Assembly (NCBI GenBank): GCA_002389675.1
Contig: DGQF01000034.1
Coordinates: 54,688 to 118,687 of the forward strand
DNA from: Gammaproteobacteria bacterium UBA4421
Lineage (GTDB): Bacteria; Pseudomonadota; Gammaproteobacteria; Pseudomonadales; Azotimanducaceae
Reading direction: 5' to 3'
Length of the DNA: 64,000 nt
Below are positions 18,181 through 27,145 of the stretch, in pieces. Numbering within the stretch: the stretch's first letter is position 1; the number at the start of each line of letters is the position of its first letter. The position numbers and the translations under genes were made by a program. The notes below the pieces were generated by a model. It did no database searches and was not told the DNA's origin. It saw only the letters and a list, made by a program, of their open reading frames with translations.

Positions 18181-18552
18181 TTAAACGTTTGGCGCAATGG
18201 TCAACACCACTATAATCAGCATGGCCAAAACCATCGTTCCAAAGGCGTAGAGTAATGTACTTTCTCTCTGGGCATATTTGGCCAGCAGGGCCTCGGTTTC
18301 TTGCAGTGTACGCGTGGATGCGGTGGTGGTGATGCGATATCGGGTAATTCCTTCGCGTTTGGGTAACTTAACAAATAGCTCGGGGGTGGCCTCTAACCGT
18401 CGGGCGACCTCCGCAAAGCTAATCCCGGTGCGGCGTGCAATTTGGGTTGGGTGAAGCGCAACATTACCTTCGTCGAGAAAACAAAAGTAGATGTCCAAAA
18501 TACGTCGCACTTTGCCACGAAAACGAAACTGAAAAGGAATGATGCCGAACAT
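18181..18552 (-). CDS. Hypothetical protein with winged-helix-like domain and C-terminal TM anchor
   Basis: A 123-aa protein. Residues ~12-75 resemble a DNA-binding helix-turn-helix ('HPTQIARRTGISFAEVARRL', as in MarR/IclR type winged helices), with a following wing 'FVKLPKREGITRYRIT'. The C-terminal ~22 residues form one membrane segment ('LYAFGTMVLAMLIIVVLTIA'). A membrane-anchored small regulator is possible but not proven. The long upstream extension of the frame overlaps the divergent amidohydrolase gene and is rejected in favour of ATG 18552. Confidence 0.55.
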   Translation of the reverse strand: MFGIIPFQFRFRGKVRRILDIYFCFLDEGNVALHPTQIARRTGISFAEVARRLEATPELFVKLPKREGITRYRITTTASTRTLQETEALLAKYAQRESTLLYAFGTMVLAMLIIVVLTIAPNV

Positions 18553-18673
18553 GAGGTGCTGTTTTTGTTTATTCAGGCGTAAAATTAACGTTATGGCGCA
18601 GCAGAAGCAAAGGTAAACCGACCGCTCATGTCGATCAGGGATGCAGCATCGGGCAACGGAAGAACACGTGAAT

Positions 18674-20083
18674 ATGAAAAAATACGCAGCAGGCATAACG
18701 CTCCTAGGACTGTTTTGCCTATTCGGGTGCCAGTCAAGTGACCCAAAAGAACGTGTTGTGGTGGCAGATATTGCCATTACAGACATTACTGTTATTGATG
18801 CGCTGCGTGGGGTCCGTGTAAACCAGACGGTCTGGTTGAAAGGTGATGAAATTGTCGGGGTAACGTCTGATTTTGCACCCGGTTTTGCAGCTGAAGAAAA
18901 GATCGATGGTCAGGGCAAGTACCTGATCCCAGGACTTTCTGATATGCATGTTCATATTACCTACGAGCCAGCCTTGACAGATGTGATGCCGAGTTTGTTT
19001 CTGGACTATGGTGTCACAAGCGTGCGCGATACCGGTGGCTTATTGGCGCTTTTACAGCCCCAGATAGACCAGTGGCGTGCAGCTGGTGCGATAGCGCCGC
19101 GTATCTATTTCAGTGGTCCTTTGTTGGATGGTGCCAAGGTGGTGTATGACGGATATAACCGCCCGCAAATAGGGGTTGCTAATGCCACGGTGCAGTCCGC
19201 TAAGCGCCAAGTAGCTAGGTTGGCGGCGGCGGGCGTCGACTTTATCAAGATATATGAACTGGTATCTCCCCAGGTATTTGATGCGTTGGTTGCAGCTGCA
19301 AATGCGTATGATCTGCCCATCGCTGCTCACGTGCCATTGGCGCTAGAGGTGAGTATGGCGGGGCCGCGGGTGGACTCAATGGAACATCTGCGCAATGTCG
19401 AACTGTCATGTGCTGAGGATGCTGAGGGGTTGCTTACAGAGCGCCGAGGACGGCTCTTCGAGTCAAACGCTGTGAGTGGCTACCAGTTGCGTAGTGAAAT
19501 ACACAGTCACTTTAGACCCCTAGCATTGGCTCACCTTAAGTTGGATAGCGCGCGCTGCAGGGGCGTGATCGGGTCTTTGCGGCAGACGATTCAAGTGCCC
19601 ACGTTGCGCCTGAATACCATTGCGCGGTATTCGCCTTTGTTGCGAGATGACTGGTTAGCTGTCTTGGCTCGGTTGCCCGAGTCGGTTGCATTGCGCTGGC
19701 AAGCGACCGCGCAGGGTTATGCGGGCAAGGCGACATTAAGTCACGAGGAAATGGTGGACTGGAGCTTGGCATTGGTAGGGGCGATGCAGCGAGCCGGAGT
19801 GCCCATAGGTGCAGGCACAGATACGCCGATTGGTCAGGCGATTCCAGGTTATTCTTTGCATACCGAGCTGGAACGTCTGGTTCAAGCGGGATTGAGTCCG
19901 CTTCAAGCGCTCAGCGCAGCGACCGTTCGGCCGGCACAGTTTTTAGGATTGCAGGATTCGCATGGCGCTATAGAAGCGGGTTATGTTGCTGATCTAGTCA
20001 TCCTTGCACAAGATCCGTTAACAGATATCCGCCATACGCGAAGCATAGCTGCGGTAATTTCTAAAGGCCAACGGGTGCGCTAG
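18674..20083 (+). CDS. Amidohydrolase-family lipoprotein
   Basis: A 469-aa metal-dependent hydrolase with an N-terminal lipobox ('GLFCLFGC'). The TIM-barrel amidohydrolase motifs are visible in order: HxH in 'IPGLSDMHVHITYEP', the probable carbamylated Lys in 'DFIKIYELV', His ligands in 'IAAHVPLAL' and 'SMEHLRNV', and the catalytic Asp in 'GAGTDTPIG'. Family members of this imidazolonepropionase/prolidase-like type hydrolyse amides or cyclic imides; many are periplasmic. ATG 18674 starts the signal peptide and is preferred to upstream starts. It faces the DSD1-like gene convergently. Confidence 0.85.
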   Translation: MKKYAAGITLLGLFCLFGCQSSDPKERVVVADIAITDITVIDALRGVRVNQTVWLKGDEIVGVTSDFAPGFAAEEKIDGQGKYLIPGLSDMHVHITYEPALTDVMPSLFLDYGVTSVRDTGGLLALLQPQIDQWRAAGAIAPRIYFSGPLLDGAKVVYDGYNRPQIGVANATVQSAKRQVARLAAAGVDFIKIYELVSPQVFDALVAAANAYDLPIAAHVPLALEVSMAGPRVDSMEHLRNVELSCAEDAEGLLTERRGRLFESNAVSGYQLRSEIHSHFRPLALAHLKLDSARCRGVIGSLRQTIQVPTLRLNTIARYSPLLRDDWLAVLARLPESVALRWQATAQGYAGKATLSHEEMVDWSLALVGAMQRAGVPIGAGTDTPIGQAIPGYSLHTELERLVQAGLSPLQALSAATVRPAQFLGLQDSHGAIEAGYVADLVILAQDPLTDIRHTRSIAAVISKGQRVR

Positions 20084-20104
20084 TTTTGCTTGCAGCCAGT
20101 GGTT

Positions 20105-21361
20105 TTAGCTCCAGCTGAATGGGCTCCATCGATGTTGGATCTGTCCATTGCGAACGGCCAAAATTTCACCAAATTGCAGCATCACAGATTCGCTTTGTGT
20201 CGGGCGATAAAAGACATAGTCGTCAACTTTAACGTTAACAGCGGCGGATGCATTGAGCATTTCTTGATTACTGCTGCGTCCGAACAGGGGGTTGGTGATT
20301 AGGCCTCTAGGGGACACCGGTTTGGCTTTCCAATAACCGCCGTAGACAAAAATAGTTTGCGCTCTATTGGGGTTCCATAGGCTTTGCGCTTCACCGACCC
20401 AATTTACTCCTGCTGTCCTTGTCCCTAGTGCCGATTTAAGTACGGGCGTGGCAATGTAAATTGCAGGCATGTGTGCGGCTAAGGAGGGGATATCAAAATC
20501 TAATGGTTTGACAAAGCCTGAGCCTACCGAAAGCTCATTAGCGATTCCCTCAACTTCTTGCCACAGCTTATAGGTTGGACTGCCGGCCGCGTTTAGGGTC
20601 AAGTCATCACCGAAGGGCCGGGCGACTTCAAGCATTTGTTGATAGCGTTGCTGCACGCGTTGAAATTCGGTTTGTTGCTCAATGATCAGTGCAGGCATTT
20701 TGACGACATGCGGATCGTAGCCCATCAACCCGCTAAATGAGAGTTCCGGTATGTCATCTATCTTTTTGAGCATGTTCAAAAGCATTGCCGGATCGCCGAT
20801 CCCGCCGCGGTGCAGACCGACGTCTATTTCAATGTTGACTCGCAACGACACCTGTTTACTTTTGGCTAAGGCGGCGTATTGATCCAGTCTTTGGGGGGTA
20901 TCAATTAACCACTGCAGCTGTTCGCTGGGGTCAAAATGCTGCCGCGCGGGCCGATCGTAAAATTGTGCTGCTGCCGCAATGGGCATAGGCTTGCCAAATA
21001 AAATGTCTGTTGTCGATCTGCCCATGGCATTTAGGAAGGGTTCGTGGAAAGCCATCAGCTTGTTTGATTGGCTTCGGTGGCTGATGTAGTCAATGAGTGC
21101 TGCGCTGGGCACTGATTTGGCGACGATCCTCAGGTCGCGTGATTCCAGGGCGGTTTTGACCATCTGGATGTTGTGGTCGAGTGCTTCTAAATCGATGATC
21201 ATCGTTGGATGGCCCTCGCCGGCCTTGCGCAGCAGGGTATTGAGCTGCGCAAAGTAGGGGGCATGGCCGCCTGCACCTTGATTTGCTGGACGCAGGGCAA
21301 ATAGAGCGCCCGCGCCAGAGGCTGCCAAACCGCCAAGCAGTAACGCTCGGCGATTAACCAT
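20105..21361 (-). CDS. Tat-exported D-threonine-aldolase/alanine-racemase-type PLP enzyme
   Basis: A 418-aa protein of the DSD1 / D-threonine aldolase family: an alanine-racemase-like N-terminal PLP barrel with the lysine in 'LRIVAKSVPSAALI', 'VNIEIDVGLHRGGIGD' and 'LMGYDPHVVKMP', and a C-terminal D-Ser dehydratase-like domain. The N-terminus begins 'MVNRRALLLGGLAASG', a twin-arginine signal, so folded holoenzyme should be sent to the periplasm. Overlaps the preceding lactone-oxidase gene by 8 bp in the same operon as a cytochrome c5-like gene. Reaction (aldol cleavage, dehydration or racemisation of a D-amino acid) cannot be decided from sequence. Confidence 0.8.
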   Translation of the reverse strand: MVNRRALLLGGLAASGAGALFALRPANQGAGGHAPYFAQLNTLLRKAGEGHPTMIIDLEALDHNIQMVKTALESRDLRIVAKSVPSAALIDYISHRSQSNKLMAFHEPFLNAMGRSTTDILFGKPMPIAAAAQFYDRPARQHFDPSEQLQWLIDTPQRLDQYAALAKSKQVSLRVNIEIDVGLHRGGIGDPAMLLNMLKKIDDIPELSFSGLMGYDPHVVKMPALIIEQQTEFQRVQQRYQQMLEVARPFGDDLTLNAAGSPTYKLWQEVEGIANELSVGSGFVKPLDFDIPSLAAHMPAIYIATPVLKSALGTRTAGVNWVGEAQSLWNPNRAQTIFVYGGYWKAKPVSPRGLITNPLFGRSSNQEMLNASAAVNVKVDDYVFYRPTQSESVMLQFGEILAVRNGQIQHRWSPFSWS

Positions 21362-22796
21362 GGGCGTTGCCGGTCAGGCCAAATAACTCAGTTAAGTGTT
21401 CGTTTAACAGGCGCCCCGCGGGGTCAATGCTATTGCGCACGGCCAAAAAATCCGCCCAGTGAGGATATAATTCAGACAACGCCTGGGAACCCAGCGTATG
21501 TAATTTACCCCAATGGGGGCGGCCAGCGTATTTTCTAAAGATTGGTTCGATCTCTGCGAAGTACTCACGATAATCTTCGTCAGCGAACTGATGGATCGAG
21601 ATAGAACATCCCGCCTGTTCGCAAAACATGCTCAACCAGATGTTGTCTTGCTGGGTATAGCGATACTCAATAGGAAAAATCACTGGGATTTTCTTGCGGG
21701 CAATTCGGGAGAGAATTTCTTCTAGGCACGCGGGTCCGGCATCGGCTGGAACGGTATATTCCATTTCTCGAAACGGCACGACGCGGTCGTGTGTCAGTAC
21801 GCTATAGGATGGACCGGATGTTAGCGTTTCAGCGCCATCCGCGGCAAAGTCGATAACCTTTTGATACGCGTATTCGCCGACCAGCGGTAAAATTCCCAGC
21901 TTTTGGTAAGCCTCTCTTATTTGGTAAATGGCCGTTGGGTCTTCTTCGCCAAATGTGGTTATTGGTGCTGCCGCATCTATGGGATTGGTCCGTACGACTA
22001 AGGCCTGTGAAGTATGAGGAAATGCCAGGAATTCGAAATGACGGTTGCGTTCTTTCTCTTGATCAATGTTATTGAGCACGTCCGCAAGCGGTTCCACTGC
22101 CGTGGTTTGCGCCAAGTTGAAAGCGGCAGTGGTGTCCAGGTTGACCTGAGTGATGATGCCGAGAGCGCCGAGGCCGCAACGTGCAGCATTAAATAGCTCT
22201 GGGCGAGTCGATGCGCTGCAGGTGATCAGCTCACCCGCGGGGGTTGCGATGGTCAATTCGTTGACCATGGATGACAGAGACCCCAGGGCTGCACCACTAC
22301 CATGGGTAGATGTCGAGATTGCGCCCGCTAAAGTTTGGTAGTTGATATCTGGCCAATTTGTCAGTGCTAGGCCATAAGAGTCTAATGCCGGCCCCAATTG
22401 GTGTAGTCGAGTGCCCCCCCAAACTCGCGCGGTATTCGCTTGTGAGTCTGTGCTAATAATTCCGTTTAATAGATCGGTTGATATCAAGGTGCCTTCGGTA
22501 GGCACGATCGCGCTGAACGAATGTCCCGCACCGACGGGTCGCATTCGGCTTGAGTGGTTGGCCTTCAAGAGCTCACAAAGCTCGTCTTCGCTTTGCGGTG
22601 CGATTCGCTTTGCTGGGAAACAGCCCTGATTCTTTGCCCAGTTGATCCAAGGCATGGGCTTGCCAGCGGTGAATTCGTAACTCAGCGGAGCGGCCGGTCC
22701 CATAGATGACTTTTCACAAGCCGACAGACCCAATAACCCCCCGGTGCCTAATGAGCCGATGAATGATTTTTTAATCAGATTTCGACGGTTAATCAT
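21354..22796 (-). CDS. Tat-exported D-arabinono-1,4-lactone-oxidase-type FAD protein
   Basis: A 480-aa vanillyl-alcohol-oxidase-type flavoprotein. An RR-containing N-terminus ('INRRNLIKKSFIG') runs to a lipobox-like 'GLSAC', indicating a Tat-exported lipoprotein. The FAD-binding PP-loop region is 'MRPVGAGHSFSAIVPTEG', with 'GGTRLHQLGPALD' and 'LAGAISTSTHGSG' next; the C-terminal 'RPHWGKLHTL' is the ALO-family HWGK motif. It would oxidise a sugar lactone or polyol, with electrons going to O2 or, in this setting, to the adjacent cytochrome. ATGA overlap with the upstream cytochrome gene; 8-bp overlap with the downstream PLP enzyme. Confidence 0.85.
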   Translation of the reverse strand: MINRRNLIKKSFIGSLGTGGLLGLSACEKSSMGPAAPLSYEFTAGKPMPWINWAKNQGCFPAKRIAPQSEDELCELLKANHSSRMRPVGAGHSFSAIVPTEGTLISTDLLNGIISTDSQANTARVWGGTRLHQLGPALDSYGLALTNWPDINYQTLAGAISTSTHGSGAALGSLSSMVNELTIATPAGELITCSASTRPELFNAARCGLGALGIITQVNLDTTAAFNLAQTTAVEPLADVLNNIDQEKERNRHFEFLAFPHTSQALVVRTNPIDAAAPITTFGEEDPTAIYQIREAYQKLGILPLVGEYAYQKVIDFAADGAETLTSGPSYSVLTHDRVVPFREMEYTVPADAGPACLEEILSRIARKKIPVIFPIEYRYTQQDNIWLSMFCEQAGCSISIHQFADEDYREYFAEIEPIFRKYAGRPHWGKLHTLGSQALSELYPHWADFLAVRNSIDPAGRLLNEHLTELFGLTGNAHG

Positions 22797-23164
22797 GGCG
22801 TACTGTTCTGTGGTAGTGCCTCTGGTGTCAAACCGCTGATGACCTTAACTAGGTTGCGAATTTCGGTTTCGGTGCAGTACCCGCAGGTGCCCAGCGGCGG
22901 CATATTGCCGATGCCAACCACGGTGTTGTGTACTAAGGCTTCGAAGCCATTTTCCGCGCGACGCTGCCATTGCTGTGTATCTGCGATGATTGGCGCTGTG
23001 GTGCCCGTGCGGGCGTGACAGTACGAACAAATTTGGCCCAATGCATATGCCTCTCGGGCGGTTAATTCGGCGGCTTGAACTGGGGCACTGAACGAGCCAA
23101 TCAAGCCTGCCGCAAGCAGAGTGAGGTAGCGAAAAAATTGTGTATATACGGATGTGACTAGCAT
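22793..23164 (-). CDS. Exported c-type cytochrome (cytochrome c5-like)
   Basis: A 123-aa periplasmic monoheme cytochrome. Signal peptide to about residue 32 ('SFSAPVQAAEL'), heme motif 'CSYCH' (residues 46-50) and 'GIGNMPPLGTCGYCTETEI', in which the Met is the expected axial ligand and the Cys pair is the disulfide characteristic of cytochrome c5. It is the first gene of a three-gene operon with the flavin oxidase and PLP enzyme; it likely accepts electrons from the oxidase and passes them to the respiratory chain (inference). Confidence 0.85.
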   Translation of the reverse strand: MLVTSVYTQFFRYLTLLAAGLIGSFSAPVQAAELTAREAYALGQICSYCHARTGTTAPIIADTQQWQRRAENGFEALVHNTVVGIGNMPPLGTCGYCTETEIRNLVKVISGLTPEALPQNSTP

Positions 23165-23313
23165 AGTGGAGTGTAGTGATCAGCAGTTGTGACTATAGGA
23201 CGATTAGTGGGCCGGCACAAATAACCGAACACGCCCCTATCCTTGAAGGTGGCAGGGCCTTTTTAACACGGGAATTTGCGCCAGCGATGCAAAGCCCATT
23301 TCATCGCACCGGT

Positions 23314-24249
23314 CTAAAGATGGCTTGGTTTGCGTGCAGCCACCACTGCACGGCAGGGTGCGGGATGACCTTCCACTGTTTGACGATGATCCGTTTGATT
23401 TAGCGCTTGTTCGAGTGAGTCGAAGTGCATCCAGCGGGTGCGGCGCTGTTCGGTGGTGCGGGTTGTGCTGACATCTATTGTCTTGATATCGGTCAAACCG
23501 GCTGCGCGGAGCCAGTCATGTAGCGCAGATACCGTGGGAATACACCAGACATTGCGCATGCGAGCGTAGCGCCCACTGGGTTGCAGTGGTTGTGGGGCGT
23601 CTACGACCAATGACTCCAGTAGCACGCCACCACCGGGTCGGGTCAAACACGCAAGTTGGTGGACGTGCTCGAGCGGATCGCGACGGTGGTAGATGACCCC
23701 CATGCTCAGGACCTGATCAAATGAGGGTGTGATAGGGATTTCTTCTATCTTAAGTGGGAGTACCCAGTTTCTGGGGTCTTTTATGTAGTGTTGTATCGCC
23801 AGATGCTGTAAGCAAAACAGTAGCGTCGGATCTATGCCAATTACTAGTGATGCTCCCGCGCCGAGCATACGCCAACCGAAGTAGCCGTTGCCACAGCCCA
23901 CATCGAGAATGGTTTGCCCTGACAGGTTGCCTAAATGCGGGGCTATTCTTTGCCACTTCCAGTCAGAACGCCACTCGGTATCAATTTTGACATCACCGAT
24001 TTGAAAAGGGCCTTTTCGCCAGGGCCGCAATTGCTGCAATGCATCCGCCAGCTTTGTCTGGTCGGTTATTCCCGACGCGGTTACGGTGTCGCCAAATATA
24101 ATGTTTTGGATCTGCAAGGGCGGTAGGCTGTCAAGCGCCTGCGACCACCGATTAAAGTCGCCGTGATACGCCGTGCTGAAACGGCCATGGGCTTTTTCCA
24201 GCGGCCAGTGGCTAATTTCTTTAGGTAATTGCGGCCAGTGCATGGACAT
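23314..24249 (-). CDS. cmoB: tRNA U34 carboxymethyltransferase CmoB
   Basis: A 311-aa enzyme that transfers the carboxymethyl group of carboxy-SAM to 5-hydroxyuridine at tRNA position 34, giving cmo5U. Recognised by the SAM-binding 'TILDVGCGNGYFGWRMLGAG', the following 'GIDPTLLFCLQHLAIQHY' and 'SMGVIYHRRDPLEHVHQL' as well as the N-terminal 'PLQIQNIIFGDTV'. Length matches the family (about 320). It starts 3 bp after cmoA ends, so the two form an operon. Confidence 0.93.
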   Translation of the reverse strand: MSMHWPQLPKEISHWPLEKAHGRFSTAYHGDFNRWSQALDSLPPLQIQNIIFGDTVTASGITDQTKLADALQQLRPWRKGPFQIGDVKIDTEWRSDWKWQRIAPHLGNLSGQTILDVGCGNGYFGWRMLGAGASLVIGIDPTLLFCLQHLAIQHYIKDPRNWVLPLKIEEIPITPSFDQVLSMGVIYHRRDPLEHVHQLACLTRPGGGVLLESLVVDAPQPLQPSGRYARMRNVWCIPTVSALHDWLRAAGLTDIKTIDVSTTRTTEQRRTRWMHFDSLEQALNQTDHRQTVEGHPAPCRAVVAARKPSHL

Positions 24250-24252
24250 AGT

Positions 24253-24963
24253 CTAAGGATAGACTAGGAACGAAGCCCAATTCATACAGCGATACCACTG
24301 TATCGCGCGCGTGAAACCGGCCTGTTCAAAACGAGCATGATGAGTTTGCTCAGTATCAATCTGCATCACATTCTCCAAAGCGGTGCGCTTTTGGCTGACT
24401 TCAAGATCTGAATAACCGTTGGCTTTCTTCCATTGAATGTGGGTTTGCTCATAAAGGTCGTGCAGCCAGGGATCGGTATGGGCGACTTTTTCAGAGACGA
24501 TCAAAAGGCCTTCCTGAGACATTTGTTCGCGAAGTTGTCTCAGTAGCGGCAGGCGTGCCTTGGGCGCGATGAACTGCATCACCAAGTTGAGCACAACTAC
24601 GGTGGCACCGGTGACGTCGCTGTTGAGTATGTCTTGTTCAACGAAGTCGGCGCGCGGATCGGTGATTCGGTCCCTGGCGCCGGCGATCATTGCGGCGGAG
24701 TTATCCAAACCGGTTACGCGAATGGTCGGTGTGTTGTTGTGTTGCAGAATGGCAAGTGTGGTTGCACCAAGTGAGCAGCCTAGGTCATAGGCATGTTGGT
24801 GTTCTCCAAGATGTCGGGCTGCGATTAACCCCGTCACGGGGATCATTGTTTCGTAGCCGGGTACGGACCGTCGAATCATATCTGGAAAGACGGCTGCGAC
24901 GGCTTCGGTAAAGGCAAAATCTACGATGTGCGGCTGAGAGTGGCGGTAGACCTCGTCACGCAT
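24253..24963 (-). CDS. cmoA: Carboxy-S-adenosyl-L-methionine synthase CmoA
   Basis: A 236-aa SAM-dependent enzyme that converts SAM plus prephenate into carboxy-SAM, the donor used by CmoB. Signature segments: N-terminal 'RHSQPHIVDFAFTEAVAAVF', 'RSVPGYETMIPVTGLIA', 'AYDLGCSLGATTLAI' and 'VVLNLVMQFIAP'. ATG 24963 has AGAGGAG upstream, whereas the longer frame begins within the promoter region of the divergent ppk gene. Confidence 0.94.
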   Translation of the reverse strand: MRDEVYRHSQPHIVDFAFTEAVAAVFPDMIRRSVPGYETMIPVTGLIAARHLGEHQHAYDLGCSLGATTLAILQHNNTPTIRVTGLDNSAAMIAGARDRITDPRADFVEQDILNSDVTGATVVVLNLVMQFIAPKARLPLLRQLREQMSQEGLLIVSEKVAHTDPWLHDLYEQTHIQWKKANGYSDLEVSQKRTALENVMQIDTEQTHHARFEQAGFTRAIQWYRCMNWASFLVYP

Positions 24964-25049
24964 AGGGTGAAGCTCCTCTGACAAATGTTGTGGAGGTATT
25001 GTTGCGCTGCAACAGGTTCCAACAGGCGGGCATGCTAACATCGTGGCTT

Positions 25050-27131
25050 ATGATTACCCAAACGAACAGTGCTGACGGCGCTTTGAGCGATCCCGAGCTC
25101 TATATTAATCGTGAATTATCACAGTTGGAGTTTGTTGGCCGCGTGATTACCCAAGCGCAAGACGAGCGCGTGCCGCTGTTGGAGCGGTTGCGTTTTTTGT
25201 GTATTGCCTGCTCGGTATTAGATGAGTTTTTTGAAATCCGTGTAGCGCGTCTTAAACATCAAGAAGCCTACGGGAGCGTGCGGCGCGGCCCGGACAATTT
25301 AAGTCCGCAAGAGCAACTGCGCCGCATTGCGTTGGCCGCTGCCGCTCTAGTTTCGCAGCAATATTCTGTCTTGAAGGAGGTTTTGCTGCCGCAGATGGCT
25401 CTAGAGGGCATTTCTGTCCTGCGGCAGGGTCAATGGAGTGCGCAGCAAAAAAGCGAATTGAAGCGGTTTTTTGATCGAGAAATTGCACCCATTGTTTCTC
25501 CGATTGGGTTAGACCCGTCGCACCCTTTCCCGCCGCCTATGAACAAAGGTCTCGCGTTTATGGTCACGCTGCGGGGTCAGGATGCGTTTGGTCGCAACAG
25601 CGGTAAGGCGATAATTCAAACACCGAGGTCGTTACCAAAAATTTTGCGTTTGTCGGGGCCGACTGCAAAAAATCAATTTGTGCTTGTGGCGTCGATCATT
25701 CAAGCCTATGTCAGCGAGTTGTTTCCGGGAATGAGCGTTTCTGGTTGTTATCCTTTTCGAGTCACACGCAATAGTCATTTGTTTTTGGATGAAGAGGAAA
25801 TTGTCGATTTGGTGATGGCTTCGGAGAGCGAAAAACCTGCACGGCGCTACGGTGACGCGGTGCGTTTGGAGGTGTCCGCAGATTGCCCAGCGTCTTTAAT
25901 TCACTTTTTGGCCTCAAAACTGGGTTTGAGCCAAGACTCAGTATACCGGTGCGACGGCCCTGTTGATCTTGCGCAGCTTGAAATGCTGGCCGACGTGATC
26001 GAAAGCCCAGGGCTGAAATATATCGGTTTTTCGCCTGCAGTGCCGCGCTCGGTGCGCAAACACAAAAGCATGTTTGAAGCGATTCGAGAAGGTGAAATCT
26101 TATTGCATCATCCCTATGAATCGTTTGTGCCGGTTGTAAATTTTTTGCGTCAGGCAGCATGTGATCCTCAAGTTTTGGCAATTCGTCAAACGCTTTATCG
26201 GACTGGGTCCGAATCAGCAGTGGTAGAGGCGCTGGTAGAGGCTGCGGCTCGGGGCAAAGAGGTGCTGGTTGTGATTGAGTTGCGCGCCCGTTTTGACGAG
26301 GAGGCCAATATTGAATTGGCTGGCAGGTTACATGCGGTCGGCGTGCAAGTGGTTTACGGTGTGGTGGGTCATAAAACGCATGCAAAAATGTGCATGGTGA
26401 CGCGGCGCGAAGGAGACGATATGAACCGCTACGTTCATCTGGGGACGGGAAATTATCATACGCGCACGACGCGCAGATATACGGATTACGGTTTTTTTTC
26501 TTGTGATGTTGCACTGGCTGCTGATGTGCAGCGGATTTTCCAACAGCTTACGGCCATGGGTCGGGTAGGCAAATTACAAAAAATTTTGCAGGCGCCGCTC
26601 ACCTTGCATGCGGACATGCTGAAATATATCCACAGTGAAGCCAAGCGTGCTCGAAAAAATAAGCCTGCTGCGATTTACGCCAAGATGAATGCATTGGTTG
26701 AACCGCGGGTGATTCGGGCTCTTTATAAGGCGTCCCAAGCGGGGGTTGTAATTCATCTCATTGTGCGTGGGGCGTGTGCGTTGAGGCCGAATGTCAAAGG
26801 CATTTCAGACAACATCACGGTCACTTCGGTGGTCGGTCGATTTCTAGAGCATACGCGCGTATTTTGTTTTGAAAATGCAGGTGATCCTTTGGTGTATCTG
26901 TCCAGTGCAGACTGGATGGGGCGAAATTTTTTTTCCCGAGTAGAAATTTGTTTTCCCATCGAAGACCCAGCACTCAAAGCTCGGGTATTTACTGAAACCA
27001 TAGAAATGGCGCTGGCGGATAATGTGCAGGCATGGTCAATGAAAGCTGACGGCAGCTACATCCGCAAGAAAGCCAAAAAAAAACCACGCTCTATGCAGGA
27101 TTTGCTGCTCCAACGATTGCGGGAATCCTAG
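25050..27131 (+). CDS. ppk1: Polyphosphate kinase 1
   Basis: A 693-aa enzyme making polyphosphate from ATP. The four PPK1 domains are present: N-terminal helical 'INRELSQLEFVGRV', head domain with 'FPPPMNKGLAFMVTL', and two PLD-like catalytic domains. The phosphorylated histidine lies in 'VVGHKTHAKMCMVTRREG' and the second catalytic His region in 'THLGTGNYHTRTTRRYTDYG' (read from 'HLGTGNYH'); 'YLSSADWMGRNFFSRVE' ends the core. ATG 25050 follows an A-rich leader; the longer frame overlaps the cmoA promoter region. Divergent from cmoAB; no ppx gene in the window. Confidence 0.95.
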   Translation: MITQTNSADGALSDPELYINRELSQLEFVGRVITQAQDERVPLLERLRFLCIACSVLDEFFEIRVARLKHQEAYGSVRRGPDNLSPQEQLRRIALAAAALVSQQYSVLKEVLLPQMALEGISVLRQGQWSAQQKSELKRFFDREIAPIVSPIGLDPSHPFPPPMNKGLAFMVTLRGQDAFGRNSGKAIIQTPRSLPKILRLSGPTAKNQFVLVASIIQAYVSELFPGMSVSGCYPFRVTRNSHLFLDEEEIVDLVMASESEKPARRYGDAVRLEVSADCPASLIHFLASKLGLSQDSVYRCDGPVDLAQLEMLADVIESPGLKYIGFSPAVPRSVRKHKSMFEAIREGEILLHHPYESFVPVVNFLRQAACDPQVLAIRQTLYRTGSESAVVEALVEAAARGKEVLVVIELRARFDEEANIELAGRLHAVGVQVVYGVVGHKTHAKMCMVTRREGDDMNRYVHLGTGNYHTRTTRRYTDYGFFSCDVALAADVQRIFQQLTAMGRVGKLQKILQAPLTLHADMLKYIHSEAKRARKNKPAAIYAKMNALVEPRVIRALYKASQAGVVIHLIVRGACALRPNVKGISDNITVTSVVGRFLEHTRVFCFENAGDPLVYLSSADWMGRNFFSRVEICFPIEDPALKARVFTETIEMALADNVQAWSMKADGSYIRKKAKKKPRSMQDLLLQRLRES

Positions 27132-27145
27132 CCCGCGCGTGTTGC

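Noticed and set aside
25762..26514. 250-aa antisense frame inside ppk1
   Set aside because: It is the mirror frame of a strongly conserved gene, with Pro/Gln/His-rich composition typical of shadows.
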